Positions 8,072 through 17,494 of a stretch of DNA of 64,000 bases are shown here, piece by piece (the stretch's first letter is position 1; the number at the start of each line of letters is the position of its first letter). The position numbers were made by a program, and so were the translations under genes. The stretch comes from Chitinophaga rhizosphaerae (GTDB lineage: Bacteria; Bacteroidota; Bacteroidia; Chitinophagales; Chitinophagaceae), in NCBI RefSeq assembly GCF_003958645.1, contig NZ_RXLO01000003.1, positions 1-64,000 on the forward strand, in the 5' to 3' direction. The notes under the pieces were generated by a model, which did no database searches, was not told the DNA's origin, and worked only from the letters and a program-made list of their open reading frames with translations.

Positions 8072-8968
8072 ATGAAAAGATCCGATTACGCCCTTGGCTA
8101 CGCCATGGCCCTTTTGGGCGCCATGATGTTCAGCGCCAAGGCAATTTACGTGAAGCTCATCTACCGGACGGAAGCCATCGATGCCATTTCTATGCTGGCG
8201 CTGCGGATGTCTTTCGCTCTCCCTTTTTACATCATCACCGCTATTTTCCTTTTCCGCCGAACCGGCAACGTGAAGCTTACGCCCAAACAATGGGTGTGGG
8301 TGGGCGCGCTGGGGTTGCTGGGGTATTACGTGAGCAGTTTGCTCGATTTCATGGGCCTGGCTTACATTTCGGCGGGGCTTGAAAGGCTGATCCTCTTCCT
8401 GTACCCCACATTTGCGCTGGTGATCGGGGCGGTGGCTTTCAAGCGGAAGATCACCAAAACGCAATATTGGGCCCTGGCCATCGCGTATGCGGGGATGCTG
8501 GTGGTGTTTGCGGGAGATGTGCGGCAGGAATGGAGCCCGGGCGTGATCACGGGGTGCCTGCTGGTGCTGGGTTGCGCGGTGACATATGCTTTTTATATTG
8601 TTGGCGGCGGGGAAGTGATCCCGAAAGTGGGGTCGATGAAGTTTACGGCGTATGCGCTGTGCTTTGCCTCGCTGGGGATCTTCGCGCAGTATTTCGTGAC
8701 CCACGGCGCGGAGGTGCGCCATTTCAGCGGGGAAACCTACTGGCTGTGCTTCCAGATGGCGATCGTTTCCACCGTCATACCCACATTCCTCACCAGCGAA
8801 GGCATCCGGAAGATCGGTCCGGGGAACACGGCGATCGTGACGAGCATCGGGCCGGTGGCCACCATCGTTCAGGCGTATATCTTTCTGGGAGAGCCGATCA
8901 CCTGGGAGCAGCTGGCGGGAACGGCGCTCGTGCTGACGGGGGTGCTGATGATCGGGAAGGGGAAATAA
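8072..8968 (+). CDS. EamA/DMT-superfamily transporter
   Basis: An inner-membrane protein of 298 residues with about ten hydrophobic segments arranged as two EamA repeats; the C-terminal repeat has the typical FLTSEGIRKIGPGNTAIVTSIGPV and YIFLGEPITWEQ features. Family members export or import small metabolites such as amino acids or nucleotides. The substrate cannot be read from sequence. It may be co-transcribed with the thiolase 72 bases upstream; a small GC-rich hairpin (8033-8055) without a T run lies between them. A bidirectional terminator follows. Confidence 0.87.
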   Translation: MKRSDYALGYAMALLGAMMFSAKAIYVKLIYRTEAIDAISMLALRMSFALPFYIITAIFLFRRTGNVKLTPKQWVWVGALGLLGYYVSSLLDFMGLAYISAGLERLILFLYPTFALVIGAVAFKRKITKTQYWALAIAYAGMLVVFAGDVRQEWSPGVITGCLLVLGCAVTYAFYIVGGGEVIPKVGSMKFTAYALCFASLGIFAQYFVTHGAEVRHFSGETYWLCFQMAIVSTVIPTFLTSEGIRKIGPGNTAIVTSIGPVATIVQAYIFLGEPITWEQLAGTALVLTGVLMIGKGK

Positions 8969-8970
8969 AA

Positions 8971-9006
8971 AAACGAGCGGTTAGACTTACATCTTACCGC
9001 CCGTTT
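8971..9006. terminator. Bidirectional terminator between EamA and ECF sigma genes
   Basis: Arms of 11 bases (AAACGAGCGGT and ACCGCCCGTTT, one mismatch) lie between convergent genes. The flanks provide A/T runs on both sides, so the hairpin can serve both strands. Confidence 0.7.
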
Positions 9007-9027
9007 ATGGCAAGCAAAAAAAGGGTA

Positions 9028-9609
9028 TTACAAACAAATCTGTTTTTCCGTCATCATCTTCCGGAGATTGATCAGTCCGTACCGCATACGGCCGAGGGCG
9101 GTGTTGATGCTCACCTGGGTGAGGTCCGCGATCTCCTTGAAGCTGAGGTCCGCATAATGGCGGAGGATGATAACTTCCCGCTGTTCTTCGGGGAGCAGGT
9201 CGAGCATGCGGCGCACGTTGTGATGGCTTTGCCGCGTCATCATTTTCTCTTCCGCACTCGGCTCGCTGAAGTTCAGCACGTTGAAAATATCTTTGTCGTC
9301 TCCGGTTTTGATCACCGGCGTTCGTTTTACTTTCCTGAAATGGTCCACACAAAGGTTGTGCGCTATGCGCATCGCCCAGGGCAGAAATTTTCCTTTCTCT
9401 GTATATCGCTCGGCACGAATGGTATCGATTATCTTGATGAAGGTGTCCTGGAAGATATCTTCGGCAAGAAAAGTGTCTTTTACGAGTAATACGATAGAAG
9501 TGAAAAGTTTGTCCTTATGACGGTAAACCAACTCCTCCAGAGCGGAAGCATGGCCCTTTTTGAACAGTGCGATGAGTTGTTCATCGTTCATCTTGTACAT
9601 TACTTGCAT
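9028..9609 (-). CDS. ECF-type RNA polymerase sigma factor
   Basis: Sigma-70 family protein of 193 residues. Region 2 includes LAEDIFQDTFIKI and the -10-recognition stretch around KFLPWAMRIAHNLCVDHFRK. Region 4 has the helix-turn-helix around LSFKEIADLTQVSINTALGRMRYG, with the typical PEEQREVIILRHYADLSFKEIA motif. No anti-sigma gene is adjacent, so it may be regulated otherwise. In-frame Met codons at 9600 and 9591 are alternative starts; the one at 9591 (MNDEQ) is equally plausible. A near-perfect promoter at 9754-9783 gives a leader of about 140 nt, long for the phylum. It is divergent from uvrA copy 1. Confidence 0.92.
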   Translation of the reverse strand: MQVMYKMNDEQLIALFKKGHASALEELVYRHKDKLFTSIVLLVKDTFLAEDIFQDTFIKIIDTIRAERYTEKGKFLPWAMRIAHNLCVDHFRKVKRTPVIKTGDDKDIFNVLNFSEPSAEEKMMTRQSHHNVRRMLDLLPEEQREVIILRHYADLSFKEIADLTQVSINTALGRMRYGLINLRKMMTEKQICL

Positions 9610-9753
9610 ATACGTCTACCAATAGCGGTTAGTAAATAGTACGGACGTTGCCGTCAGTAGGTTGTTTAGTAGCGTAAAAGTCGAGCGATAATGTACAATT
9701 TATAGTTATGAAAAGTTAACCGGGATTGACTAGGTATAAGTTGCCGGTCAATG

Positions 9754-9783
9754 CAAATATAACGGAATAGTTGAATAAAACAA
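9754..9783 (-). promoter_or_regulatory. Promoter of the ECF sigma gene
   Basis: On the minus strand TTG (9783-9781), exactly 19 bases, then TATATTTG (9761-9754): a textbook Bacteroidota -33/-7 arrangement read by the primary sigma factor. Confidence 0.75.
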
Positions 9784-9813
9784 CAAGCTTCCTGTAAAAT
9801 ACCCGTTAATGCG

Positions 9814-9821
9814 TACATTTG
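9814..9821 (+). promoter_or_regulatory. -7 promoter element of uvrA copy 1
   Basis: TACATTTG fits TAnnTTTG and lies 8 bases before the ATG at 9830. It overlaps the region just after an upstream in-frame ATG at 9809, which would therefore not be transcribed. This argues for the 9830 start and a very short leader. Confidence 0.55.
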
Positions 9822-9829
9822 TAATCCTT

Positions 9830-12634
9830 ATGTGCGCAAAAGTCAAATCCAAGGAAAAAACCATTGAACGTGAACCAGTTATAGCTCCTGACGAGATATT
9901 TATCAAGGGAGCGAGGGTACATAATCTGAAGAATGTCAGCGTCTCCATCCCCAGGAACCAGATGGTGGTCGTTACGGGCGTCAGCGGCTCGGGAAAGTCG
10001 AGCCTTACGATGGACACCCTTTACGCCGAAGGCCAGCGCCGTTACGCCGAAAGCCTCAGCGCCTACGCCCGCCAGTTCCTCATGCGGATGAACAAACCCG
10101 ACGTGGATTATATCAAAGGTATATGCCCCGCCATCGCCATCGAGCAAAAGGTCGTAACCCGCACCCCCCGCTCCACCGTTGGCTCCATGACCGAGATTTA
10201 CGACTATCTGCGCCTGCTGTATTCCCGCGCCGGGCAAACTTTTTCCCCCGTTTCCGGCCAGCTCGTCAAAAAACACGAAGTAGCCGATGTGGTGGATTAC
10301 ATCTCCAAACTCCCCCACGGCGCCAAGGTCCAGATCCTCGTGCCCTTCCGCCAGCATGCCAACCGCCAACCGCTGGAAGAACTGGGTATCCTCATGCAGA
10401 AAGGCTTCTCCAGGCTTTACGCCGGCGGATCGCTCGTCCGGATCGAAGAACTCCTGGAAGAAAAAGCCCCCAAAATAGCGGCAGAAACCTTCGTGCTCAT
10501 CGACCGTATCGTGGTCAAAGACTTCGAAGAAGACGATAAACACCGCATCGCCGACTCCGTTCAAACCGCTTTCTACGAATCCGAAGGGTATTGCACTCTG
10601 GAAGTAGATGGTAAACTGGGGCCCGTGTTCTCCAACCGGTTCGAGCTCGACGGCATCCAGTTCGAAGAGCCCGTGCCCAACCTCTTCTCCTTCAACAACC
10701 CGTACGGCGCCTGCCCCACCTGCGAAGGGTTCGGCCAGGTGCTCGGGATCGACCGCGACCTCGTGATCCCCGACAAGCGCCTCAGCGTGTTCGAAGGGGC
10801 CATCGCCCCGTGGCGCGGCGAGAAAATGGGCGAATACAAGGAAGCCCTCATCAAAGCCGCCCGCAAATTCAGCTTCCCCGTACATAAACCGGTCTCGGAT
10901 CTGACCGACGAGCAGCTGGACCTCCTGTGGACCGGCAACGAGCACTTCTACGGCATCAACGAGTTCTTCAAAATGGTAGAGCAGAACCTCTACAAGGTGC
11001 AATACCGTGTGATGCAGGCCCGCTACCGCGGCCGGACCACCTGTCCCACCTGCAACGGCGCCCGCCTCCGTAAGGAAGCCACGTACGTGAAAGTGAGCGG
11101 CAAAGGCATTTCCGAACTGGTGGACATGCCCGTGGAAAAATTGAAAGTATGGTTCGATAACCTCGAACTGAGCGAATATCAGCAGCAGGTGGCCAAAAGG
11201 ATCCTCATTGAGATCAATCACCGGCTGAAAACTTTGCTGGACGTGGGATTGGGGTACCTTACCCTCAACCGCGTTGCCAATACCCTCTCCGGTGGCGAGA
11301 GCCAGCGCATCCAGCTGACACGCACCCTGGGCAGCAACCTCACCAATTCCCTCTACATCCTCGACGAGCCGAGCATCGGCCTCCACGCGCGCGACACGCA
11401 CCGGCTCATCCGCGTGCTGCATGAACTGCGGAACCTCGGCAATACCGTGGTGATCGTGGAGCACGACGAGCAGATCATGGAAAAGGCGGACTACATCATC
11501 GACATGGGCCCGCTGGCGAGCCACCTCGGCGGTGAAGTCATTTTTGCGGGAACGTATCCCGAGATCCTGAAAGACGGGAAGAGCCTCACCGGCAAGTATC
11601 TCAGCGGCCATTACCGCCTGGAGCCGCCGGCGCACGTCCGCAAATGGAAACGCTCCATCCAGCTGGAAGGCTGCCGGCAGAATAACCTGAAGAACGTGGA
11701 CGTGGAGTTCCCGCTGGGGATCTTTACCGTGGTCAGCGGTGTGTCGGGATCGGGGAAAACCACGCTGGTGAAGCAGATCCTCTACCCGGCGCTCATGAAG
11801 CTGAAAGGGGAATTTACCGACCGGGTGGGCCAGTACCGCGTTATGAAGGGCGATATGGACTACATCACGCAGATCGAGATGGTTGACCAGAACCCCATCG
11901 GCAAATCGAGCCGCTCCAATCCTGTTACCTACATCAAGGCATACGACGAAATCCGCGACCTTTATTCCCGGCAGCAGCTAAGCAAAATGCGCGGTTTCCA
12001 GCCGAAACATTTCTCGTTCAACGTAGATGGCGGGCGATGCGATACCTGCAAGGGCGAAGGCGAGGTGATCGTGGAAATGCAGTTCCTGGCGGATGTTCAC
12101 CTTACCTGTGAAACCTGCGGCGGAAAGCGCTTCAAGGACGAAGTGCTCGAAGTGCAGTACAAGGGCAAGAATATTTACGACATCCTGGAACTGGGCGTAG
12201 ACGAGGCCATCGAATTCTTTAAAGACGAAAAAGACGTGGTGTCGAGGATCAAACCCTTGAGCGACGTGGGTTTGGGATATGTGAAGCTGGGCCAGTCGAG
12301 CGATACGCTTTCCGGTGGCGAGGCGCAGCGTGTGAAGCTGGCGTCGTTCCTGGGCAAGGGCAAGGCGCAGGGGCATATCCTGTTCATTTTCGACGAGCCT
12401 ACTACAGGGTTGCACTTCCACGATATCAAGAAGCTGCTGGATTCATTCAACGCGCTGATCGACCAGGGGCACAGCGTGCTGGTGATCGAACATAACCTCG
12501 ACGTGATCCGCTCGGCCGACTGGGTGCTCGACCTGGGGCCGGAAGGGGGCGAAGGCGGGGGGAACCTGCTGTACGCCGGCGTTCCGGAAGGATTGAAGAA
12601 AGTGAAAGAAAGCTATACGGGGAAGTTCCTGTAA
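9830..12634 (+). CDS. uvrA: Excinuclease ABC subunit A, copy 1
   Basis: DNA damage-recognition ATPase of nucleotide excision repair, acting as a dimer that loads UvrB. It has two ABC ATPase modules: Walker A GVSGSGKSS and GVSGSGKTT, signatures LSGGESQRIQL and LSGGEAQRVKL, and Walker B ILDEPSIGLH and IFDEPTTGLH. Both zinc modules are present (CPTCEG...CPTCNG and CDTCKG...CETCGG). The region between Walker A and signature of the first module, where the UvrB-binding domain lies, is not shortened. Starting at 9830 gives 934 residues. A second full-length UvrA lies at 31364-34240. This copy is monocistronic, with a terminator at 12655. Which copy performs general repair cannot be told from sequence alone. 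Confidence 0.95.
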   Translation: MCAKVKSKEKTIEREPVIAPDEIFIKGARVHNLKNVSVSIPRNQMVVVTGVSGSGKSSLTMDTLYAEGQRRYAESLSAYARQFLMRMNKPDVDYIKGICPAIAIEQKVVTRTPRSTVGSMTEIYDYLRLLYSRAGQTFSPVSGQLVKKHEVADVVDYISKLPHGAKVQILVPFRQHANRQPLEELGILMQKGFSRLYAGGSLVRIEELLEEKAPKIAAETFVLIDRIVVKDFEEDDKHRIADSVQTAFYESEGYCTLEVDGKLGPVFSNRFELDGIQFEEPVPNLFSFNNPYGACPTCEGFGQVLGIDRDLVIPDKRLSVFEGAIAPWRGEKMGEYKEALIKAARKFSFPVHKPVSDLTDEQLDLLWTGNEHFYGINEFFKMVEQNLYKVQYRVMQARYRGRTTCPTCNGARLRKEATYVKVSGKGISELVDMPVEKLKVWFDNLELSEYQQQVAKRILIEINHRLKTLLDVGLGYLTLNRVANTLSGGESQRIQLTRTLGSNLTNSLYILDEPSIGLHARDTHRLIRVLHELRNLGNTVVIVEHDEQIMEKADYIIDMGPLASHLGGEVIFAGTYPEILKDGKSLTGKYLSGHYRLEPPAHVRKWKRSIQLEGCRQNNLKNVDVEFPLGIFTVVSGVSGSGKTTLVKQILYPALMKLKGEFTDRVGQYRVMKGDMDYITQIEMVDQNPIGKSSRSNPVTYIKAYDEIRDLYSRQQLSKMRGFQPKHFSFNVDGGRCDTCKGEGEVIVEMQFLADVHLTCETCGGKRFKDEVLEVQYKGKNIYDILELGVDEAIEFFKDEKDVVSRIKPLSDVGLGYVKLGQSSDTLSGGEAQRVKLASFLGKGKAQGHILFIFDEPTTGLHFHDIKKLLDSFNALIDQGHSVLVIEHNLDVIRSADWVLDLGPEGGEGGGNLLYAGVPEGLKKVKESYTGKFL

Positions 12635-12654
12635 GCGCAGCATATGTAATTGGA

Positions 12655-12687
12655 AAGGCCGGTTGATCGATTCAGCCGGCCTTTTGT
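12655..12687 (+). terminator. Intrinsic terminator of uvrA copy 1
   Basis: Arms AAGGCCGG (12655-12662) and CCGGCCTT (12676-12683), then TTTTG. Confidence 0.8.
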
Positions 12688-12865
12688 ACGTTAATACAGC
12701 ATGTGTTTCGGAGCTGGAAATCGATCGTTCCGCCCCCTAATGGTACGGTTCGGCTACGGTTCCAGTATAGTATCCGTATTGAGGGGGTACTGCATCCCTA
12801 TGGTATGTATATGTTCCGGCTGCTTTTTCCAGGAAGAAAACGATATTATTTTACCGTTTGGTAGC

Positions 12866-12898
12866 AAAAGGAAGCCCCGGCTTTGGGCCAGGGCTTCC
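12866..12898 (-). terminator. Intrinsic terminator of the DUF4293 gene
   Basis: On the minus strand GGAAGCCC and GGGCTTCC form a perfect 8-bp stem followed by TTTTG, 20 bases beyond the DUF4293 stop. Confidence 0.75.
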
Positions 12899-12918
12899 AT
12901 GAAATATGCCATCGCGGA

Positions 12919-13368
12919 TCAGCGGAGGCGGTCCAGCGATTTGATGAGCTTTTCGTCTTTGTAAATCCCCCGTGCCGCGAGGAACAGGCACACGATGATG
13001 ACCACCGGCAGGAACGCGGGAATGAGGTACGATCCGCGGATGCTCACGGCGCCGTCTGCCGCCAGTTTCTGCGCGCTTTCCCCGATCTTCAGGTAAATGA
13101 GCGCCAGGATGCCTACGGAAAGGAGGAGGTTCACCACGGTGAGGCGGAATTGCAACTTGCGGTTTTTATAGAGGAAGATACAAACCGCAGACAGGAGGAT
13201 GCCGATGATCAGCAAAATGAAAACCATGTAGTTGGATGTGGCATTGAAAATGTCCACGCCTGCAGTGGCTCCTTTTGTGTAGGTGGCTTTCCAGAGATCG
13301 AAGCGGGCTACGGCTACGCCGGCGATAGCGGCAAGGAGGAGCCAAAGGCTTTGTATGCGTTGTATCAT
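12919..13368 (-). CDS. DUF4293 family membrane protein
   Basis: A 149-residue inner-membrane protein with four hydrophobic segments, starting with the characteristic MIQRIQSLWLLLA. This architecture (short cytoplasmic start, four helices, charged C-terminal tail) is that of DUF4293, a Bacteroidota family of unknown function. It is monocistronic, with its own terminator. It is divergent from the malic enzyme gene across 115 bases. Confidence 0.85.
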   Translation of the reverse strand: MIQRIQSLWLLLAAIAGVAVARFDLWKATYTKGATAGVDIFNATSNYMVFILLIIGILLSAVCIFLYKNRKLQFRLTVVNLLLSVGILALIYLKIGESAQKLAADGAVSIRGSYLIPAFLPVVIIVCLFLAARGIYKDEKLIKSLDRLR

Positions 13369-13483
13369 ATTAAAAGCGAATGTTTAACAGCGTAAAAGTA
13401 AGTAAATTTAAGGAACAATGGGGTGGCCTTTCGGGCCCGTTCGCCGCGAAGTCCGTATATTGCAGCCCCAATTACAATCTTAT

Positions 13484-15787
13484 ATGGCCAAGAAACTGAA
13501 CAAGCAGGACGCCCTCGACTACCATGCGAAAGGGCGCCCCGGCAAAATCGAAGTCATCCCGACCAAAGACACCAAGACACAATGGGACCTTTCGCTCGCC
13601 TATTCCCCCGGCGTGGCGGAGCCCTGCAAGGAAATCGCCAGAGACGTGGAGAATGTGTACAAATACACCGCAAAAGGAAACCTTGTGGCCGTTATCAGTA
13701 ACGGTACCGCAGTGCTCGGCCTGGGCGACATCGGCCCCGAAGCCGGCAAGCCCGTGATGGAAGGAAAAGGCGTACTGTTCAAAATTTTCGCAGATATCGA
13801 CGTTTTCGACATAGAACTGAACACAAAGGACGTTGACGAATTCGTGCGCGTGGTGAAGGCCATGGAGCCCACTTTCGGCGGCATCAACCTGGAAGATATC
13901 AAAAGCCCGGAATGCTTCGCCATCGAAGACCGCCTGAAAAAGGAGCTCAAGATCCCGGTGATGCACGACGATCAGCATGGTACCGCCATCATCTCCAGCG
14001 CCGCGCTTCTCAACGCCCTCGAGCTCGTGAAAAAGAAGATCGAGAAGGTAAAGATCGTGGTGAACGGCGCCGGTGCCGCCGCCATGGCCTGCGTTCGCCT
14101 CTACGCCTCTCTCGGCGCAAAACCCGAGAATTTCATCATGTTCGATAAAGACGGTGTGCTCAACAAACAGCGCACTGACCTCGACGATATGAAAAAGGTG
14201 TTTGCCACCAGCACCAAATTCACCACGCTCGCAGAAGCCATCAAAGGTGCCGACGTGTTCGTAGGCTTGAGCATCGGCAACGTGGTAACGCCCGAAATGG
14301 TACAGAGCATGGCCAAGAACCCCATCGTGTTCGCCATGGCCAATCCCGATCCCGAAATTTCCTACGAAGCCGCCACCGGCGCCCGGAAAGACGTGATCAT
14401 GGCCACCGGCCGTTCCGATTATCCCAACCAGGTGAACAACGTACTGGGCTTCCCTTACATCTTCCGCGGCGCCCTCGACGTGCGGGCCACGCAGATCAAC
14501 GAAGCCATGAAACTGGCCGCGGTGCGCGCCTTGGCGGAACTGGCCAAAACCCCCGTTCCCGATATCGTGAACCTCGCGTACAACGAGCGCAACCTCGTTT
14601 TCGGGCCTGCTTATATCATTCCCAAACCGCTTGACCCCCGCCTTCTCAGCACCGTAGCGCCCGCAGTGGCCAAAGCGGCCATGGAAAGCGGTGTGGCAAC
14701 GGCGCCCATCACCGACTGGGAAGCCTACGAAACGGAACTGAACAACCGCCTCGGCCTCGATAACCAGCTGTTCCGCATGATCGGTTCCAAAGCCCGGAAA
14801 GACCCGCGCCGCGTGGTTTTCTCCGAAGCGGACAATATCAAGATACTCAAGGCGGCACAGGTGGTGGCCGACGAAAATATCGCCATCCCCATCCTGCTGG
14901 GCAGCGAGAAAAAAATCCGGTATCTCATGGAAGAGAATTCCATCGAGATCGAAGACGTCATCATCATCGACCCGAAAAGCGACGAAATGGCCGACAAGCG
15001 CCACCATTTCGGGGAGCTGTTCTTCAAGAAGCGCCAGCGCAAAGGTCTTAACCTGTACGAAGCGAAGAAGATCATGCGCGAACGCAACTATTTCGGTTGT
15101 ATGATGGTGGAAACGGGAGAAGCGGACGCCCTCATCTCCGGCCTCACCCGAAAATACCCGGACACTATCCGCCCGGCGTTGCAGGTGATCGGTATGGAAC
15201 CCGGCGCCAAACGCGTGGCGGGGATGTACATCATCCAGACCAAGCGCGGACCGCTCTTCCTCGCGGATACGACTGTCAACCTCAACCCCACGGCGGAAGA
15301 GCTGGCCGAGATCACGCTGATGGTAGCCAAGGAAGTGAAGCAGTTCAACATGACGCCGCGCATCGCGATGGTATCCTATTCCAACTTCGGATCGAGCCAG
15401 ACGCCGGAAGCGCAGCTCATGAGCCGCGCCCGCGAAATCGTGAAACAGAAAGACCCGACGCTCATCGTAGACGGAGAGATCCAGGCGGCGATGGCGTTCA
15501 ACAAAGCCGTGCTGAAAGAGAACTACCCGTTCTCCGAACTGATCGACGGTGACGTGAACACGCTCATCTTCCCCAACCTCGCCGCCGGCAACGTGGCCTA
15601 CAACCTCCTGCAGGGCGTGGCCGGGTTCGACGCCATCGGCCCCATCCTGCTCGGTATGAAGAAGCCCGTGCACATCCTGCAGCTGGGCTCAACGGTAAGG
15701 CAGATCGTGAACATGGTACTGATCGCCGTCGTGGACGCACAAACGAAATGCTGCAAGGAAGTGGAAACCACCGGCAAAAAGAAATGA
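13484..15787 (+). CDS. maeB: NADP-dependent malic enzyme with phosphotransacetylase-like domain
   Basis: Oxidatively decarboxylates malate to pyruvate, generating NADPH. Residues 1 to about 420 are the malic enzyme domain ([35 protein letters not shown] nucleotide-binding motif, [10 protein letters not shown]). Residues from about 430 to 767 are a phosphate acetyl/butyryltransferase-like domain, usually regulatory in these fusions. The 767-residue length matches MaeB. An upstream in-frame ATG at 13418 adds 22 residues unlike the family. The 13484 start is preceded by TATATTGC near 13456, a near match to the -7 element. A strong terminator follows at 15812. Confidence 0.95.
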   Translation: MAKKLNKQDALDYHAKGRPGKIEVIPTKDTKTQWDLSLAYSPGVAEPCKEIARDVENVYKYTAKGNLVAVISNGTAVLGLGDIGPEAGKPVMEGKGVLFKIFADIDVFDIELNTKDVDEFVRVVKAMEPTFGGINLEDIKSPECFAIEDRLKKELKIPVMHDDQHGTAIISSAALLNALELVKKKIEKVKIVVNGAGAAAMACVRLYASLGAKPENFIMFDKDGVLNKQRTDLDDMKKVFATSTKFTTLAEAIKGADVFVGLSIGNVVTPEMVQSMAKNPIVFAMANPDPEISYEAATGARKDVIMATGRSDYPNQVNNVLGFPYIFRGALDVRATQINEAMKLAAVRALAELAKTPVPDIVNLAYNERNLVFGPAYIIPKPLDPRLLSTVAPAVAKAAMESGVATAPITDWEAYETELNNRLGLDNQLFRMIGSKARKDPRRVVFSEADNIKILKAAQVVADENIAIPILLGSEKKIRYLMEENSIEIEDVIIIDPKSDEMADKRHHFGELFFKKRQRKGLNLYEAKKIMRERNYFGCMMVETGEADALISGLTRKYPDTIRPALQVIGMEPGAKRVAGMYIIQTKRGPLFLADTTVNLNPTAEELAEITLMVAKEVKQFNMTPRIAMVSYSNFGSSQTPEAQLMSRAREIVKQKDPTLIVDGEIQAAMAFNKAVLKENYPFSELIDGDVNTLIFPNLAAGNVAYNLLQGVAGFDAIGPILLGMKKPVHILQLGSTVRQIVNMVLIAVVDAQTKCCKEVETTGKKK

Positions 15788-15811
15788 TCAAGTGTAAAAT
15801 AATGACACGGG

Positions 15812-15841
15812 AAAGCGGGCTTTATGGCCCGCTTTTTTTTT
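15812..15841 (+). terminator. Intrinsic terminator of the malic enzyme gene
   Basis: AAAGCGGGC (15812-15820), six-base loop, GCCCGCTTT (15827-15835), then a T run. Confidence 0.9.
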
Positions 15842-15956
15842 GAGATCCTCATGGAGGAAAAGCTGGAAAAGGAACAGGAGGAAGCATGACGGTGAGGGCC
15901 GGAACGCCGGCATTTACTATCTTGCACCCGGCCGGATATCTATACCCGGTAGCGAT

Positions 15957-16388
15957 ATGAAAAAACTACTGTTCACACTGCTGTTCGCGGGCGCCGCGCT
16001 GGGCGCCTCCGCGCAGGAATCCGCCAAATCGATCAAAATCCGCGTGCTGTTGAGCCTCAACGGCACTTCGCGCGTGAGCATGAACGCGGTCCAACAGATC
16101 ATGGCGCAGTACCGGAAAGCTTATCCCTCGCTGGATACGGCCGTCTGGAAGCGGATAGAGGGGTATTATAACGAAAAAGACCTCACCAACCTGCTGGTAC
16201 CGATTTATGAGCGGAACTTCTCCGAAACCGAAGTGGACGAGATTATCTATTTCTATAAAACCGACGTAGGCAAAAAGATGGTGGAGAAAATGCCGCTCAT
16301 CACCCGGCAGTCGCAGGAAGCCGGCAAAATCTGGGGCGAGCATATCGCCGCCAAAATCCAGAAAGACATCGAAGCCGCATCGAAATAG
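15957..16388 (+). CDS. DUF2059 domain secreted protein
   Basis: The start at 15957 gives MKKLLFTLLFAGAALGASAQE, a standard signal peptide with cleavage after SAQ, so the protein is periplasmic. The remaining 120 residues or so are helical, with the DUF2059 pattern (MVEKMPLITRQSQEAGKIWGE near the end, YYNEKDLTNLLVPIYERNFSETEVDEIIYFYKTDVGKKM in the middle). The function of the family is unknown. The open frame extends 39 codons upstream without homology. The gene is 32 bases before the kinase-fold-like gene and could share its transcript. Confidence 0.78.
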   Translation: MKKLLFTLLFAGAALGASAQESAKSIKIRVLLSLNGTSRVSMNAVQQIMAQYRKAYPSLDTAVWKRIEGYYNEKDLTNLLVPIYERNFSETEVDEIIYFYKTDVGKKMVEKMPLITRQSQEAGKIWGEHIAAKIQKDIEAASK

Positions 16389-16420
16389 CCGCCAAAGCCG
16401 GATAATTCGTAATTTCCGGC

Positions 16421-17452
16421 ATGCAATCCATCTCCCGCAAAAAGATTTTCTTCCCGCTCAACCCGGCGTTCAGGAACTACCTGAGGCTGTATGAGCGGGA
16501 AATCAAACTGCCGGTGTCTTACGAAGAGCTGAAGTATTACGAATACGGCATCCCGGTGTACGACAAGGAAGGCAAAGACACGCTTTGGGAATCCGTCATG
16601 TACCCGCAGAGCATGGTGCAGCCCATCCATGCGGGCCTCAAGCGCATTTATTCCATCCTCAAGGCCGGGGGAGACCAGGCCGCCGAAGAGCACCTGCACA
16701 TCGAGCGGATCGACTATTGCACCTTCGGGAATTCCCACCCATTCCGCATCAAGATCGTCAACAATTACAACGAGGTATACGACTATTTCTACATCAAGAT
16801 AGCCGATGCTTCGCGCATATACGGCCTCGAGCTGGAGCATATCCTTTCCCCGTACTGGATGAACTTTCTCGTAGACGGGAATACGCTGGTGGAAGAGCAC
16901 ATCGCCGGCGTTCCGGGGGATCAGTTCGCCAAAGACTGGCTGCACCGGCCGGAGTTCAACCCCAGGCGTATCGCGAAGGAATTCGTGAAGTTCAACGAGC
17001 GCTGCTTCGTGCGGTTGCTGGGCGATATGCGGTCGTACAATTTCATATTCGACATCACCCCCGATTTCGACGACGTGCAGTTCCGCATCCGGGCCATCGA
17101 TTTCGACCAGCAGTTTTACGAAGGGAAGAAAACCCTCTACATGCCGCAGTTCTTCAAGGAAAACAGGGTGTTCGTGGAGCTGGCGATGAAGCACCTGAAC
17201 GCGGAAGTGGTAAAGCAGTACCAGCAGGAGGAGCGGTCGCTCATTGCCCGGCGGATCAAGGCGCAGCGGCACCGGATCAAGGATTTGCGGGATGTGATCA
17301 TGACAGACCGTGTGTCCTTCCCCGGTAAGATCAGGCAATTGGGCGAGGAGCTGGCGGAGCATTACCGCGACCCCGTTTTTGCCCGGTGCAAAACGATGGG
17401 TGAAATTATCGAGCGGAGTTTGAAGCGGCTTCTTGTGGGGAGTTTGCGGTAA
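16421..17452 (+). CDS. Uncharacterised protein with kinase-like (APH/protein kinase fold) motifs
   Basis: I do not recognise a named family. The 343-residue protein is soluble, with no signal peptide or membrane segment. Several stretches resemble a protein-kinase/aminoglycoside-phosphotransferase fold in the expected order: YFYIKIADA (Lys126, like the beta-3 Lys), LVEEHIAG (156-163, hinge-like), LLGDMRSYNFIFD (199-211, like a catalytic loop with Asp202 and Asn207), and RAIDFDQQF (224-232, like the metal-binding DFD/DFG). These are visual matches only. The C-terminus is basic and helical. It sits between a DUF2059 gene and an Mla-type permease gene that has its own promoter. Confidence 0.6.
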   Translation: MQSISRKKIFFPLNPAFRNYLRLYEREIKLPVSYEELKYYEYGIPVYDKEGKDTLWESVMYPQSMVQPIHAGLKRIYSILKAGGDQAAEEHLHIERIDYCTFGNSHPFRIKIVNNYNEVYDYFYIKIADASRIYGLELEHILSPYWMNFLVDGNTLVEEHIAGVPGDQFAKDWLHRPEFNPRRIAKEFVKFNERCFVRLLGDMRSYNFIFDITPDFDDVQFRIRAIDFDQQFYEGKKTLYMPQFFKENRVFVELAMKHLNAEVVKQYQQEERSLIARRIKAQRHRIKDLRDVIMTDRVSFPGKIRQLGEELAEHYRDPVFARCKTMGEIIERSLKRLLVGSLR

Positions 17453-17479
17453 GGGGGGCGAAGCAATGTATTTTCCCAG

Positions 17480-17487
17480 TATCTTTG
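17480..17487 (+). promoter_or_regulatory. -7 promoter element of the Mla-type permease gene
   Basis: TATCTTTG, an exact consensus, ends 7 bases before the ATG at 17495, so the message would be almost leaderless. Confidence 0.55.
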
Positions 17488-17494
17488 ACAAGTT

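Noticed and set aside
9806..11635. 609-codon open frame antisense to uvrA copy 1
   Set aside because: It is a shadow of the real gene produced by GC-biased third positions; no family features. The same applies to long antisense frames at 6785-8722, 13472-15673, 21182-23212, 31190-33205, 39152-41350 and 41384-43336.
12701..12964. 87-codon plus-strand frame between uvrA and DUF4293
   Set aside because: It runs through the DUF4293 terminator and into that gene antisense; no family features.
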